Source: Lingula anatina
Taxonomy: Eukaryota > Brachiopoda > Lingulata > Lingulida > Lingulidae
Direction: 5' to 3'
NCBI RefSeq assembly: GCF_001039355.2
Contig: NW_019773846.1
Span: forward strand, 1 to 40,165
Length of the DNA stretch: 40,165 nucleotides
Shown piece by piece: positions 23,578 through 33,348 of this stretch. The notes beneath the pieces were generated by a model. That model made no database searches. It saw only the letters and a program-made list of their open reading frames with translations, and was not told where the DNA came from. Each line of letters opens with the position of its first letter. Positions within the stretch are counted from its first letter, which is position 1. Both the position numbers and the translations under genes were made by a program.

Positions 23578-23579
<2 letters not shown>
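22365..23579. other. Non-coding sequence without a supported gene
   Basis: Overlapping frames near 22965-23491 lack recognisable domains. No interspersed element is identified. Confidence 0.5.
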
Positions 23580-23610
<31 letters not shown>

Positions 23611-23619
23611 GGGGGGGGG
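23580..23619. repeat. Compound poly-T/poly-G tract
   Basis: T30 runs straight into G10. The junction is sharp. It could be a real compound microsatellite, or partly a sequencing or assembly effect in homopolymers. Confidence 0.9.
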
Positions 23620-24285
23620 CGATATTTGTTTTTGTTCTGACAATTTAGCAACTTTGAACAGTACAGGTGTTTACATATGCCTATGTGTTGAAACATGTAG
23701 GTAATGCTGTGCATGTTCTTCCATGCCTGGGCATATAGTACTTGTATATAGGGAAATTCATGATATCGTGCTTCCTTTAAATTCATTTAAAAATCCCAGG
23801 TATTCTGTAACACGTATCCATTTTTCATTGCAGGTATTGAAGATCAGAGTTTTCAGCCACTTATTGAAAAGAAATACTGCATAGAGAACAGACTCTTAAA
23901 GAGCATTTGCTTCTAGAAAAATTCATTTTAAACAAATCAGAGATTTGAAGAAAAATAAAGGAAGGGCCGTTGTACTTGAACTGGATTCCTACAATTATAT
24001 TGCAAGGAATTTGAGTCTATTTGCTCAGAGGGATAACAGCAGCCTGTTACCTTGAATTTTAGACAAGGGTGAGTATACAGAAGAAATATCTGCTTAGTCT
24101 GTTTAACCTGGGTGAGGTGAGGTAAAAGAAAAAATGAACATGTTGTGCTTATGTTCTTTGTTTTCCTCATTTTGATGAGGAGTCTGATCTGATCCTGATG
24201 AAAACCCTGTCTTAATTATTTGGTCTTTTTGTCTGTTGTATTAATTCTAAACTAATATCTGTCTTATATGCTTTACACATACTAG

Positions 24286-24286
<1 letters not shown>
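23620..24286. other. Unique non-coding sequence
   Basis: No gene or element is recognised. Confidence 0.5.

Positions 24287-24316
<30 letters not shown>
24287..24316. repeat. TG dinucleotide array
   Basis: An uninterrupted TG repeat of 15 units. Confidence 0.95.
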
Positions 24317-24319
<3 letters not shown>

Positions 24320-25478
24320 ACAAGTCTGTAATAGCATCATGAAACAGGTATGTTTACATATATTATATCAGGAAACATTCCTTAACTGTGTGAAGTCAGA
24401 GAGCCTCATTTTGTATTATATATAGTACAATGTATATCTATTTTGAGTTACCGTTTGTATAGACTATATAGGCGCTTTCTTGTTTGCGAACATCTGAAGA
24501 ACTTGTAGATTTCAAGCTGCTTCATCCATTTCATTATTCATTTAACTGTGTGTACATATCTCTTTGTTTGTGCAGACAGTAACATTTCATATTTATAAAT
24601 ATCATGGTATGTAGACAGAAATGCAGAAAATGAATGATAATTTTCATTGACATTGTCCTGGTATTATCTATATTACTATGAAGTATTATCCATAAAGTAT
24701 TTATAACAGTGTGTTGCATAAAAGAGCAAGCATTTTTTTCACTTTAAATATTTTATAGGGTGTAGGTACTATAGAACACAGAGTTCAGAGGTGTAGAGGC
24801 TATGCCATATATTAATGTTGCTGCTTGCAGTTTTTTTATTGCAGCTGATTATATAGGGAAAAATAATATGTAGTCCATCTGTATCAGTTATACTATAGAA
24901 TTCATATCATTAATTTTATCATAAATCATAATGGATGCTTATAAATATCTGAAATGAATTTAGTTTTAAAAATTGCCATACAACAGATAAATTGCCATAC
25001 TTCACTGATTACTGGAGATGTGGTGGTAAAATATTTATCATACAATGGGAAAAACAGTAATAGTGAAATATTAAAAAAGAACAGAAATGGAGAGGATTTG
25101 CCCAACTTCTCACCAGGTCTTTTATTTGCTCATATAACTCAGAAGACACTTATGTAAATATGTTCTCATTAAACAAACTGAATATGGTAGCAGTAATGTA
25201 ACTAGGTTATAAAACCATATCATACCCATTGCTGGAGGAGGACATGTTGTATCAGAGCATGCAGTGAACACTGTGTTGGAATGGCTGCCAAACTCCTGCT
25301 TTCATGAAGATCACATAGAAAACTGCTGCTGTTTTTACTTTTTACATTTATTCAGAATAAACACCAAACATAAACGCAAACACACGAGTGATGTTAAATA
25401 ATGCTTAAAAAAAGAAAAAAAAAAAAACAAGAGAAAAGGGGTTTCTGCACTAGCTCAGATGCAGCTTTGCAAGGTTAT
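24317..25478. other. Unique AT-rich non-coding sequence
   Basis: An A-rich tract lies near 25408-25430. No credible gene is seen. Confidence 0.5.
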
Positions 25479-25533
25479 TCTTCTCCTTTCTTCTTCTTCC
25501 TCTTCTTATTTCTTCTTCTTATTATTATTGTTA
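25479..25533. repeat. Imperfect TTC/TTA trinucleotide tract
   Basis: A pyrimidine-rich CTT/TTC run with interruptions passes into TTATTATTATTG. Confidence 0.8.
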
Positions 25534-26888
25534 TGCCAGGAATTAACTTGGGTACTTTAAATTACCTAACCTGAAAATGCCATTCATTATCTAGTAAGTA
25601 TGCAACTGCACACCACTTCTGCATTTATATCATCTCTTATTTATTACTACATTGTGAAAGCATGAAAAAATGATTGAAGACCCCTTTTGTTTTCACTGCT
25701 TACGTGCTAGCTTCATTTTGAAGGACAAATAGTGACTTTGTTATCTTTACGTAAAGAGAGAGCAATAATGGCATCATTTGTCTTGTCTCTGTGAATGTAA
25801 ACAACATCTGTGAAGCCTAGACCTTTTTCACCTCAATTAATTACTTATATGCAAGTATTTTTATGCTTATTTATTACAGCAAAAAGTAACGTGTCTACGT
25901 GTGTACAATTACTCTCTTTATTCTTCAGAGGTAGTAGTTTCACTTGCCTTCTCTGTACTGTCTTGAACTGTGCACGTTTTTTGTTCATGTTTATGATGGA
26001 TAAAAGCAATAATTTTCTAACATTTTCTCATAGTTGCTAAACCTTTGATGATTTTTTTTGCTTTCAGCTAAGTAATCATAAAATCACATTTGTGAGTTAT
26101 TTGCTTTGAACAATCAAAATAATGTTTTTTTTATGCACAAATGTGCAATAAAATCAACAGATAATATTTCTTGGAAGTTGAATGCCCCTGCAGTATAAAA
26201 CCATAGTCATTTAATATTTTAGAGCTGTGCTATATGAGTACAACTTATGCTAATATTTCTGCTATAAAAAGCATACACTTAATTTTAACTTTAGAGTGTT
26301 GGAGTTAATGCAGTGATTACCAGTCAGAGATGGGGAGAGTGAAGAGAGAAGTACATGGGTCACATGTGGTTGTAAAAATGCCAGATTTACTTTTGACATT
26401 TATAGGTAGAATGGTATTGCAGCAATGCCTTATATACACTACAATATTCACATATTGTTGAAACACTCAGTTAGATATCAAACTCAATGTGGAGCGTGAT
26501 CCTGACCACTGTAAGTACTGGCTACCCAGTTACTTCTTTTGCCTCATGGAATTCTATAGTTGAAAAACACTGCAATTACTCCACAGACTAAACTGTAATC
26601 ATAAAACAGAGCAAAAAGTATTTTCTGACTTGTCTTAATCAAATTATAAAACAGTTCTGCTGCTAATAGCTATCCCTTTACCTTGGAAACACCTGCATGG
26701 TGCTGTAGTGGCCATTATATTTCTACCTGGAATATTAATCTTAGATGTCAGAACCTGGAATTTTGGCAGATTACTAGAAAGTTCTCATTACTCCGAGTCG
26801 CCTTGAAGAGTCTGGGCAATAAATATAGTGCTACTGGTGTTGGTAAAGATGGTTCTGAATGCCTCAATGTTTTGGTGAGTGGATTTTA
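25534..26888. other. Unique AT-rich non-coding sequence
   Basis: Frames at 25810-26040 and 26683-26889 show no recognisable family. No repeat is seen before the next palindromic element. Confidence 0.5.
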
Positions 26889-27122
26889 GGGTACACCATT
26901 GGTCTATATGGATCCACCTAACTCTGCAGGGGACTCTTGCTGACTGCAGTAAGATTAATTGAAAGACATGCTTGCATTAAGTAGAATACATAAAAGCTGG
27001 CAATATGAGTATGTTGGAAGCAAGAGGAGGCATGTCATTCACTTAAGATAATTACACTTGGCAAAAGTCCCAGCAGAGTTGGATCAATCTACATAGATCG
27101 ACAGCGTTTATGGGAATGTGGT
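26889..27122. mobile_element. Palindromic MITE-like element, family A copy 4, reverse orientation
   Basis: The ends are inverted copies: CTCTGCAGGGGACTCTTGC near the left and, on the minus strand, CTCTGCTGGGACTTTTGCC near the right. The asymmetric core reads as the reverse complement of the core of the copy at 20438-20696 (GCTTCCAACATACTCATATT and GCCAGCTTTTATGTATTCTA on the minus strand), so this copy is inserted the other way round. The left flank is TTA. It is non-coding and diverged by base changes throughout, which suggests an old insertion. Confidence 0.75.
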
Positions 27123-27649
27123 CTGTGTTATTGACAGGGAACTGATTACTGTTATTACTTGATTGTTAAATTCATGCATGTTTGCATATTTCCAAAGCAG
27201 CCCTGATAGCAATAGTCCTGATAAAGATTAATACTTTTCCCTGTTAACTTAAGATGTTCACATTGATTAACGATGATTGTCAAATGTAGCATAACTAATG
27301 CTGGGAATAAACAAATGTGGAACAGTTGTTAGGGAAAAAGTTAATACATGGCATACATGAAGTTTAGAATGATCAGCAGCCATTTTGAGCTGTGAAGGAG
27401 CTAGCTGTCAGATATCTTTATATTGAGTTATGTTTGTATGTAAATTAGTTAAAATATCTCAGAAACATTTTTTTAAAGGGACATATCGCTTTTTTATAAT
27501 ATTATCTATTTATCATCCTTACCACTTCTCAAGGATAGATCTGCCTGGCTGACTATTATCAAAAGCCACTTCAGAATTATTTTGCGCCTAGCAAAAAGAT
27601 TCTAACCGTCTGCTGGAAACCTGTCTAGATCCATCCTTCAAGCAACTTA
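27123..27649. other. Unique non-coding sequence
   Basis: No gene or element is recognised between the two palindromic families. Confidence 0.5.
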
Positions 27650-27940
27650 GGAGTCATTCAGAATAGATGATCTGAGTACTAACTGATCCACCGACTAAAT
27701 ATGGCCTGCCACACTTCAGAAGCGATGCCGCTGATTCCTGATGGTTTTCCCGCCTCCACATGTGTCATTAAACCGATTTAATCTCGGGTCCGAGGTATAA
27801 TTGCTATAGGCCCCTGCAGCGACGACACGTATAGAGACAGGGAGGCCATCATGGAATTAGCAGCATCGCTTTTGAAGTGTGGTTGGCCATATTTAATCAG
27901 GGGTCAGTTAGTACTTGGATCATCTATTCTTAATGGCCCC
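27650..27940. mobile_element. Palindromic MITE-like element, family B copy 1
   Basis: Two arms of roughly 85 bases are inverted copies at about 85% identity by eye. Examples are CCACACTTCAGAAGCGATG (27709-27727) against the complement of 27864-27882, and AAATATGGCC (27697-27706) against GGCCATATTT (27885-27894). The termini read GGAGTCATTCAGAAT and, on the minus strand, GGGGCCATTAAGAAT. Both ends are flanked by TTA, as expected for a three-base TWA target duplication. GG-rich termini plus a TTA duplication suggest a PIF/Harbinger-type miniature element. The CpG-containing core (about 27770-27830) has no open frame. Confidence 0.7.
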
Positions 27941-28299
27941 TTAAATATTCTAGTTTCTCCTAAGATGCTGTAACAATTGTATATCTTAAAACAAGTGAAG
28001 ATTGACCTGTCTGAAAAGGCATTTTACTCTTTTTTTTTATCAGAAAGTCATCCGATGTCAGATGAACCTCAGTCGGCCATTACTGCAGGATGTCACTCTC
28101 TGATTGCCCTGTCCCTGTTATGTGTATCTTAGGTGAAATCTGATAAACAGCCAAAGCAGCTGTAATAGCTTTTTATGAGAACAGATAACATCACTGATAG
28201 ATGGAAAGGCTTACTTCCTTTTCCTATAATACAAGAGTAATAGGACAGAAAGATAAATATTTGTTTTAACCTCATTCATAAAAAGGATGGCATTGCTCT
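27941..28299. other. Unique sequence between two family B elements
   Basis: This contains a complex stretch (28045-28130) with no open frame and no clear repeat. No gene is supported. Confidence 0.45.
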
Positions 28300-28473
28300 G
28301 GCTGTATTCAGAACAGCAGACTAACAAGTCCGTGGGTCCAATATGGCCGACCCACTTGAATACGTCCCCACGGGGAATCTATTCAGTGTCTGTTAGCGGA
28401 TTAGACGGCAAGCTTTTTAGTCGGTCACCATATTTGGCCCGCAGACTAGGTAGTCCAATTTCTGAATGCACCC
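28300..28473. mobile_element. Palindromic MITE-like element, family B copy 2
   Basis: The ends read GGCTGTATTCAGAA and, on the minus strand, GGGTGCATTCAGAA. The arms continue with GGGTCCAATATGG on the left against GGGCCAAATATGG from the right, at about 75% match with small gaps. The ATTCAGAA terminus and the AATATGG block are shared with the element at 27650-27940, so I place them in one family. The plus-strand frame at 28287-28517 runs through the whole palindrome and is not a gene. No clear target duplication is seen. Confidence 0.6.
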
Positions 28474-28828
28474 TGTGTTTGTTCACCAGTGTGTTCCTGA
28501 GGGTGAAGAAATTGTGAATTGATGGTGGAAATGTGATTTTCATCCATTGAAAAAAGAGGTCTTTAGCTATACAGGTGCTGTTGTGCATCAGTTTCTGACA
28601 TCTTCAAAAAACTTTCCTGAAAAAGGAAAGTTGGCGTTGCATTTATTCAAAGCATTGCATCCCCTCCCACTTTGTACATCATAATTTTGTGTAATTTTGG
28701 TTGCCTAAATTTTTTGCCATTTCTCATTACAGTTTTCATTACATTCAAATAATATTCAGTTTGGAAACGATTCATATTATACATCTGAACATAATTTTTA
28801 TTTAGGTGTATGCTTTTGACTGACAACA
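28474..28828. other. Unique non-coding sequence
   Basis: No gene or element is recognised. Confidence 0.5.
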
Positions 28829-28850
28829 TATATATATATATATATATATA
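28829..28850. repeat. TA dinucleotide array
   Basis: An uninterrupted TA repeat of about 11 units. Confidence 0.9.
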
Positions 28851-29011
28851 AATCAGTGTCAGTAGAATGGATTGATGGTACTGTCCATTCATGTACATGA
28901 AGACTTATTTGCAGACCTAAAAAAGGCAAGAAGGGTTCCATCCTAAATATTTTCCTCTTTTGCCTGTAGATATGTTGCCTGAATTAAATCAACATAATTT
29001 TATTCCTTGTG

Positions 29012-29026
29012 CCCCCCCCCCCCCCC
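29012..29026 (-). repeat. Poly-C tract, 15 bases
   Basis: C15 on the plus strand is the only long homopolymer of this type with G on the minus strand. Confidence 0.9.
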
Positions 29027-29481
29027 TTCCCCGGAACATAATACAATGCTATGTAAGATATTATGCATGCACACGGCACTCTACGCATACACTATGCCTA
29101 CATGACACAGTACGACACCACCGGGAGAATCTGAAAGCTATAGCACCACACTCCATGTGACACGTGCCGTCAGATATATGGAGACAGATAAAAACACATT
29201 TACTGTACATACGCTGTAATCATACTATTTATCAGGAATTAATGTCTTTTAAATCATCATTATGGTTGACCCTGGATGAGTTGTTGGTTGGAACCAGTGG
29301 AGCAGTATCTGGGCCATTTTTGATGAGTTTTTACATGAACTTCATTCATGAAGTCCCTCAGGTATACTGTCTGTAAACAATTGTTATAACAAAGATGCAC
29401 ATATGAGACATAAGTTCAAATTTTGGTAAAGTGGTACACATTGGAAACCTATAACTATGTTTATATCCCAGTAATCAGGTC
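29027..29481. other. Non-coding sequence with a locally CpG-rich patch
   Basis: Between 29071 and 29170 there are several CpG steps and a seven-base inverted pair, ACGGCAC (from 29073) and GTGCCGT (29164-29170). Nothing else is recognised. Confidence 0.4.
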
Positions 29482-29507
29482 TTTTTTTTTTTTTTTTTTT
29501 TTTTTTT
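29482..29507. repeat. Poly-T tract, 26 bases
   Basis: An uninterrupted T26 in AT-rich sequence. Confidence 0.95.
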
Positions 29508-30034
29508 AATCCCACTTTATGTTATAATTTTTTGGAATTTTTTATTTAACTGTAAGCACATCTTTGATTATGCATGTCTACAATGTACAAGAATTTTTTC
29601 TACTCTCCATTTGTTTTTTTGTTTTTTTTCATATTATATTATATCTGATTTACTTAACCATTTCCATTCTTCTATCCTTTACTTCTAACCTACAAAAAAT
29701 TCGCACCAGATACTGTAGTTCCCAAGGCAAGAGGTTTGGCATTTCCACTAGTGATTGGATATTTTTCTTGTCAGTCAAGTGATCCGTGGTAGAGAGGGTT
29801 ATCACTGGTGACCATCTCCTCACTGAAGGCTACAGTCCACCTGCTAGATATTTGACTACTGGGAGAGGGGGAGATAGAGAGACAAAACTGCCTCAAGGAT
29901 AAAAAAGTTAACACTTTATTTTGCAACGGGCTAGAAAAGAGCTGAATTTTAAGCAGCCCTGTTGCAAGGGAAAAGGTACGCTACAGGCGGATTGATAAGG
30001 ATACAAGTATGTAGAAGCGTGCACAGGATCATGT
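29508..30034. other. Unique non-coding sequence
   Basis: No credible gene is seen. Frames here are short and low in complexity. Confidence 0.5.
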
Positions 30035-30078
30035 ACACTCACACACACACATGCACATATACACGCACATACACACAG
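30035..30078. repeat. Imperfect CA array
   Basis: CA units are interrupted by ATG, AT and CG steps. Confidence 0.85.
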
Positions 30079-30385
30079 TGGTAGATAAGGGCCATTCACA
30101 CTAGTATTAGTGAAGTTAACCGCAGTTGAAATTGCCAGCTTGACTAGAGATTAAAGGGGGACTGCAGTCATTATTCAGAGATACATGTAAACCCCTAGCA
30201 GATTTGGTACCAGACTTGGAAAAATATTTTTGACAGTTGAGTTTGATGGCTAAAAATTTTAATCACTGTTATACACAATTTTTTTACCGTCTATTTCAGC
30301 ATAATTCATTTTCTGGTGAGTTCAATATTTTCATACTTGTGACAAGCTGGTTATAATTTTGAGTTTCAGACAGGGGCCCTCAAAC

Positions 30386-30433
30386 TACACACACACATAC
30401 ACACACACACACACGCACACGCACGCACGCACA
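30386..30433. repeat. Compound CA and GCAC array
   Basis: A CA run with one TA interruption passes into GCACGCACGCAC. It lies about 300 bases from the CA array at 30035. Confidence 0.9.
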
Positions 30434-31162
30434 TTCCATGTCACGAAAACTGACTGATTAATATTTTTTTCTAAAATTAAGATCCATAATTGATTTTGTT
30501 AGAATAAACAAGGTGAAATATGCACAAAGGAGAGAGTCGTGGAAGAGTATTGAAGTAGCATGGATGAACAAGGGAAATCAATGAGAATGATAAATCAGCA
30601 CATATTGAAACCGCATTAAAATGGAAGAAAAAAAGATTTTCTCATCAACATGCCCAAAGTTACACACATTTCTATCATTCATCTACTGTTTCCCAGTTCT
30701 CACCCAGACAACTACCAGCTGTGTAATGTATATGTTTATTCAGACAGATAACTGTTTTCTTTCCTCCACCTTCCGCTCTTATTCATATCCACTCAAGGGA
30801 AGGTGTGAGGCGAGGCCAGCAACAAAACTGTTGACAAACTCCTCTGTTTGATGGAAAAAAAACTTGGGTCATTCGGTATTTGGCGGTAGGTATCAGATGC
30901 AGTGGTGTGAAACTTGTCACACCCTTTGTCATCAAGTGCCATCTGCTGATAAACGGGGTGGTCTGAAGTTTAAGACCGAATAGATGTAGTCCATTTTAAC
31001 CCATGGGAAAAAATAAATCAGCTGTAGAAAAAGCAGACCTGTTTTGTAAAAGTCCATATTACTATTATAAACTATTCAACCATAGTTGTCTGTTTTCCAC
31101 GCTTAACCTTTCAACCATCCCCTTCAAAACCCCCCTTTTTTGCCTATTACTATGCAAGGGCC
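30434..31162. other. Unique non-coding sequence
   Basis: No gene or element is recognised. Confidence 0.5.
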
Positions 31163-31330
31163 TTCAGGGGGTGGGAGTAGGTGCTCTGAAGAAATTGTCC
31201 TTTGGGCTCAGAATTGGTCTACTCTAGATCATATTTTTGATCCAGTCTCTGTATCATTTCTCATTGTACAAAAGATTTTTTTTCCAAAAAGGAACCCTCC
31301 CGTTTCTTTTGAAAATGTTTGCCACAGGCC
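31163..31330 (+). repeat. G-tract-anchored dispersed repeat, family C copy 2
   Basis: This starts with CAGGGGGTGGGAGTAGG. It then has AAATTGTCCTTTGGGCTC and GGTCTACTCT, which align with 32310-32340, and ends with GGAACCCTCC and TTTTGAAAATGTTTGCCAC, which align with 14353-14386. It is diverged and non-coding. Confidence 0.5.
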
Positions 31331-31592
31331 TTAGCTCAGATAACAAAAAGCACTCCATGACAGTCTATCTGTTTGCCTTTTGCCGGCATGGCTGGAAAAA
31401 GAATCAAACTTTAAAGACTCACATTCCGGAAAATCATGTCGGGAGTTACCAGGAACATCCCTGTCTGTAGCCCCACCACCCAGAAAAGATGGAAAACCCA
31501 TCTTTTGATCGGCCTTCACATCAAATGCTAAAATTCCATCAACAGTTATTAACTGCGCCATTTCAATTTAGCATCTGACCTGACATCTTGAG
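31331..31592. other. Complex unique sequence
   Basis: An open minus-strand frame at 31331-31561 has no recognised domain. The stretch is of higher complexity than average and leads into the motif cluster that follows. Confidence 0.4.
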
Positions 31593-31631
31593 CTGTCAAT
31601 CAAACTGACAGCCCATCAAAGAGCTTCAAAG
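31593..31631. promoter_or_regulatory. PBX-MEIS and TCF motif cluster
   Basis: CTGTCAATCA (31593-31602) is the exact complement of TGATTGACAG, the composite site bound by PBX with MEIS/PREP homeoproteins. A second MEIS half-site TGACAG lies at 31606-31611, inverted relative to the first CTGTCA. Two TCF/LEF-type sites follow: CATCAAAG (31614-31621) and CTTCAAAG (31624-31631), each the complement of CTTTGWWS. Four sites in 39 bases suggest an enhancer responsive to TALE and Wnt inputs. This is motif evidence only and no target gene is visible. Confidence 0.35.
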
Positions 31632-31900
31632 TGGACCGCTGTAAAAGATAGCCTTGGCTCAGGCAGAGGTGTCTGTGTGATGAATATATTTTGGAAATTG
31701 TTTACATTTTTATTTGGACAAGGATAAAAAAAAGTAAGAGATGGATGAGTTGCATGCTGATAGATATGATGTCTACATTTTCAGGCAGAACTTTTGGTGA
31801 ACATTTTCCAGTGTTTCAGTTGTTATCATGAACTTTTACCGATATTTTGAGGCTCTTGCGCTTTCTTCTGTGGAAAAATTGTTTACCTATTGCTTATAAA
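31632..31900. other. Unique non-coding sequence
   Basis: No gene or element is recognised before the duplicated block. Confidence 0.5.
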
Positions 31901-33347
31901 ATTCCATCCTATTCTCTGTTTCTCTCTCTCATTTCTTCCTTCAATCTTTCCAAACGTAACCATGTAACCAAATTATCTTCGGTTGCATAATAAGGCTATT
32001 ATAACAGTAACCATAGCAAATACCTGCCAACAATAGCAATCCATCATTGTGTCACAGGTAAAGAGGATTTGATGAGGTGTTAATTATTATAACAGGACTT
32101 GGATGTAATTCCAAGATTTTAGGCTGGTGTGACTCACTAACAATAGGTGTATTTAGGGGGGTATGGAGACAAGTGACACCAAATTTAATTATGTGCTTTG
32201 TACTGGATGTCAATGATTTAAAACAGTTGATTGACATAAGCATAGTTCCCAAAATGTGTAGTATCAGGCCAGTAGACTGGGGGTTGGGGAGGGGGGGGGG
32301 GCACAAAGAATTGCCCTTTTTGCTGGAAATGGCTACTCTGAATCGAAATTTGACCTAGGTTCTAATATATGCCATATTTCACTTTGGGTCAACTATACGG
32401 GGATGCAAAAATCCACTTTTTCAGAACCAGAAATCAAATGTTAGCAAGTTATGATTTAGTCAAAGCAAACACATATGATATTTATCCCAAACAGACCATT
32501 TAATAACACCCAATCAGAGTCTGGTGACTGAGCATTTGAACTGTGTTATCACCCTGTGATGTTTGGTAATGTCATTTCAGTATTTACCTCGTCACTTACT
32601 GTGCCTTTTCACACCTCCCACTTGGAAAACATGTTCTGTGGTGTGATATCTCTGAATGTTGATGTTCTAATAATAATAAACTCATGTCTATCATCTTTGA
32701 GACTAGGAAGCATCCACAAGCACAAAAGCATCTACATGGACATTTTTTTAAAGAGGCAGTTTTGCAATGTAAACTGTATTTGTTTCCATTGGACATTTAT
32801 ACTTCTTCAGACTGGAGGGCTAGATATGCTTTTGTTATTAATATGACCTGTGACAGGAATGGGAGTGGATCCAGAATTTCACTGAAAGGGATCAGTTTTG
32901 AACCCACCCACCCCCCTCCCCCCCTCTGGTTGCCATTTGAACTGGGCCCCATTTTGAACCTGGGTTTGCACTCTGACAGAGATTGAGGGACATTTTACAT
33001 TATGGAATATATTATACTGGTTTGTCCTCACCACCAACGCGTTTGTCTTTTTACCTTAACCACCTAATGTACCTATCATGTGATCATTATTGATAAAAAA
33101 GGAAAAGAGAAAAAAATTGACTTTATTTCTGGACTGACTCAAAGCCTCCTGACTGACTTTTTTTTAATGCATGAGTGGTTTTTGGTGAGTTCTTATATAT
33201 TAAAAAATCATCACTGTTTAAGTTTTTTTTTAGTATCAAGTAAAAACTTTCAAGTGGTTTTTAAGAAAACAAGGATTTTTAGAATATAAGGATTTGCTCT
33301 AGTTTAAAACTTGTCATTTAAAGAAATTTAATACATTTAGAATAACT
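31901..33347 (+). repeat. 1,447-bp block, first copy of an exact tandem duplication
   Basis: From ATTCCATCCTATTCTC to ACATTTAGAATAACT this block is repeated base for base at an offset of 1,448, with the two copies separated by a single N. Every line I compared is identical, including homopolymers such as G10 and T8. Recent real duplications rarely show no difference and a one-base unknown join. Two contig ends that overlap but were not merged explain it better. The block holds only short frames with no known domain. Confidence 0.95.
32283..32373 (+). repeat. G-tract-anchored dispersed repeat, family C copy 3
   Basis: A G10 run is followed by GAATTGCCCTTTTTGCTGG and CTGAATCGAAATTTGACC. The first block aligns with the copy at 31163-31330 and the second with 14307-14337. 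It is carried again at 33731-33821 because of the block duplication. Confidence 0.5.
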
Positions 33348-33348
33348 N
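33348..33348. other. Single unknown base joining two identical blocks
   Basis: This N sits exactly at the boundary between the two identical copies. It looks like a placeholder for a contig join of unknown size. Confidence 0.9.

Noticed and set aside
28287-28517. Plus-strand frame of 76 codons through a GC-richer stretch
   Set aside because: It lies across a palindromic element whose two halves are inverted copies. The open frame is a by-product.
29071-29170. Inverted pair ACGGCAC/GTGCCGT in a CpG-richer patch, considered as a third palindromic element
   Set aside because: The match does not extend beyond seven bases on either arm.
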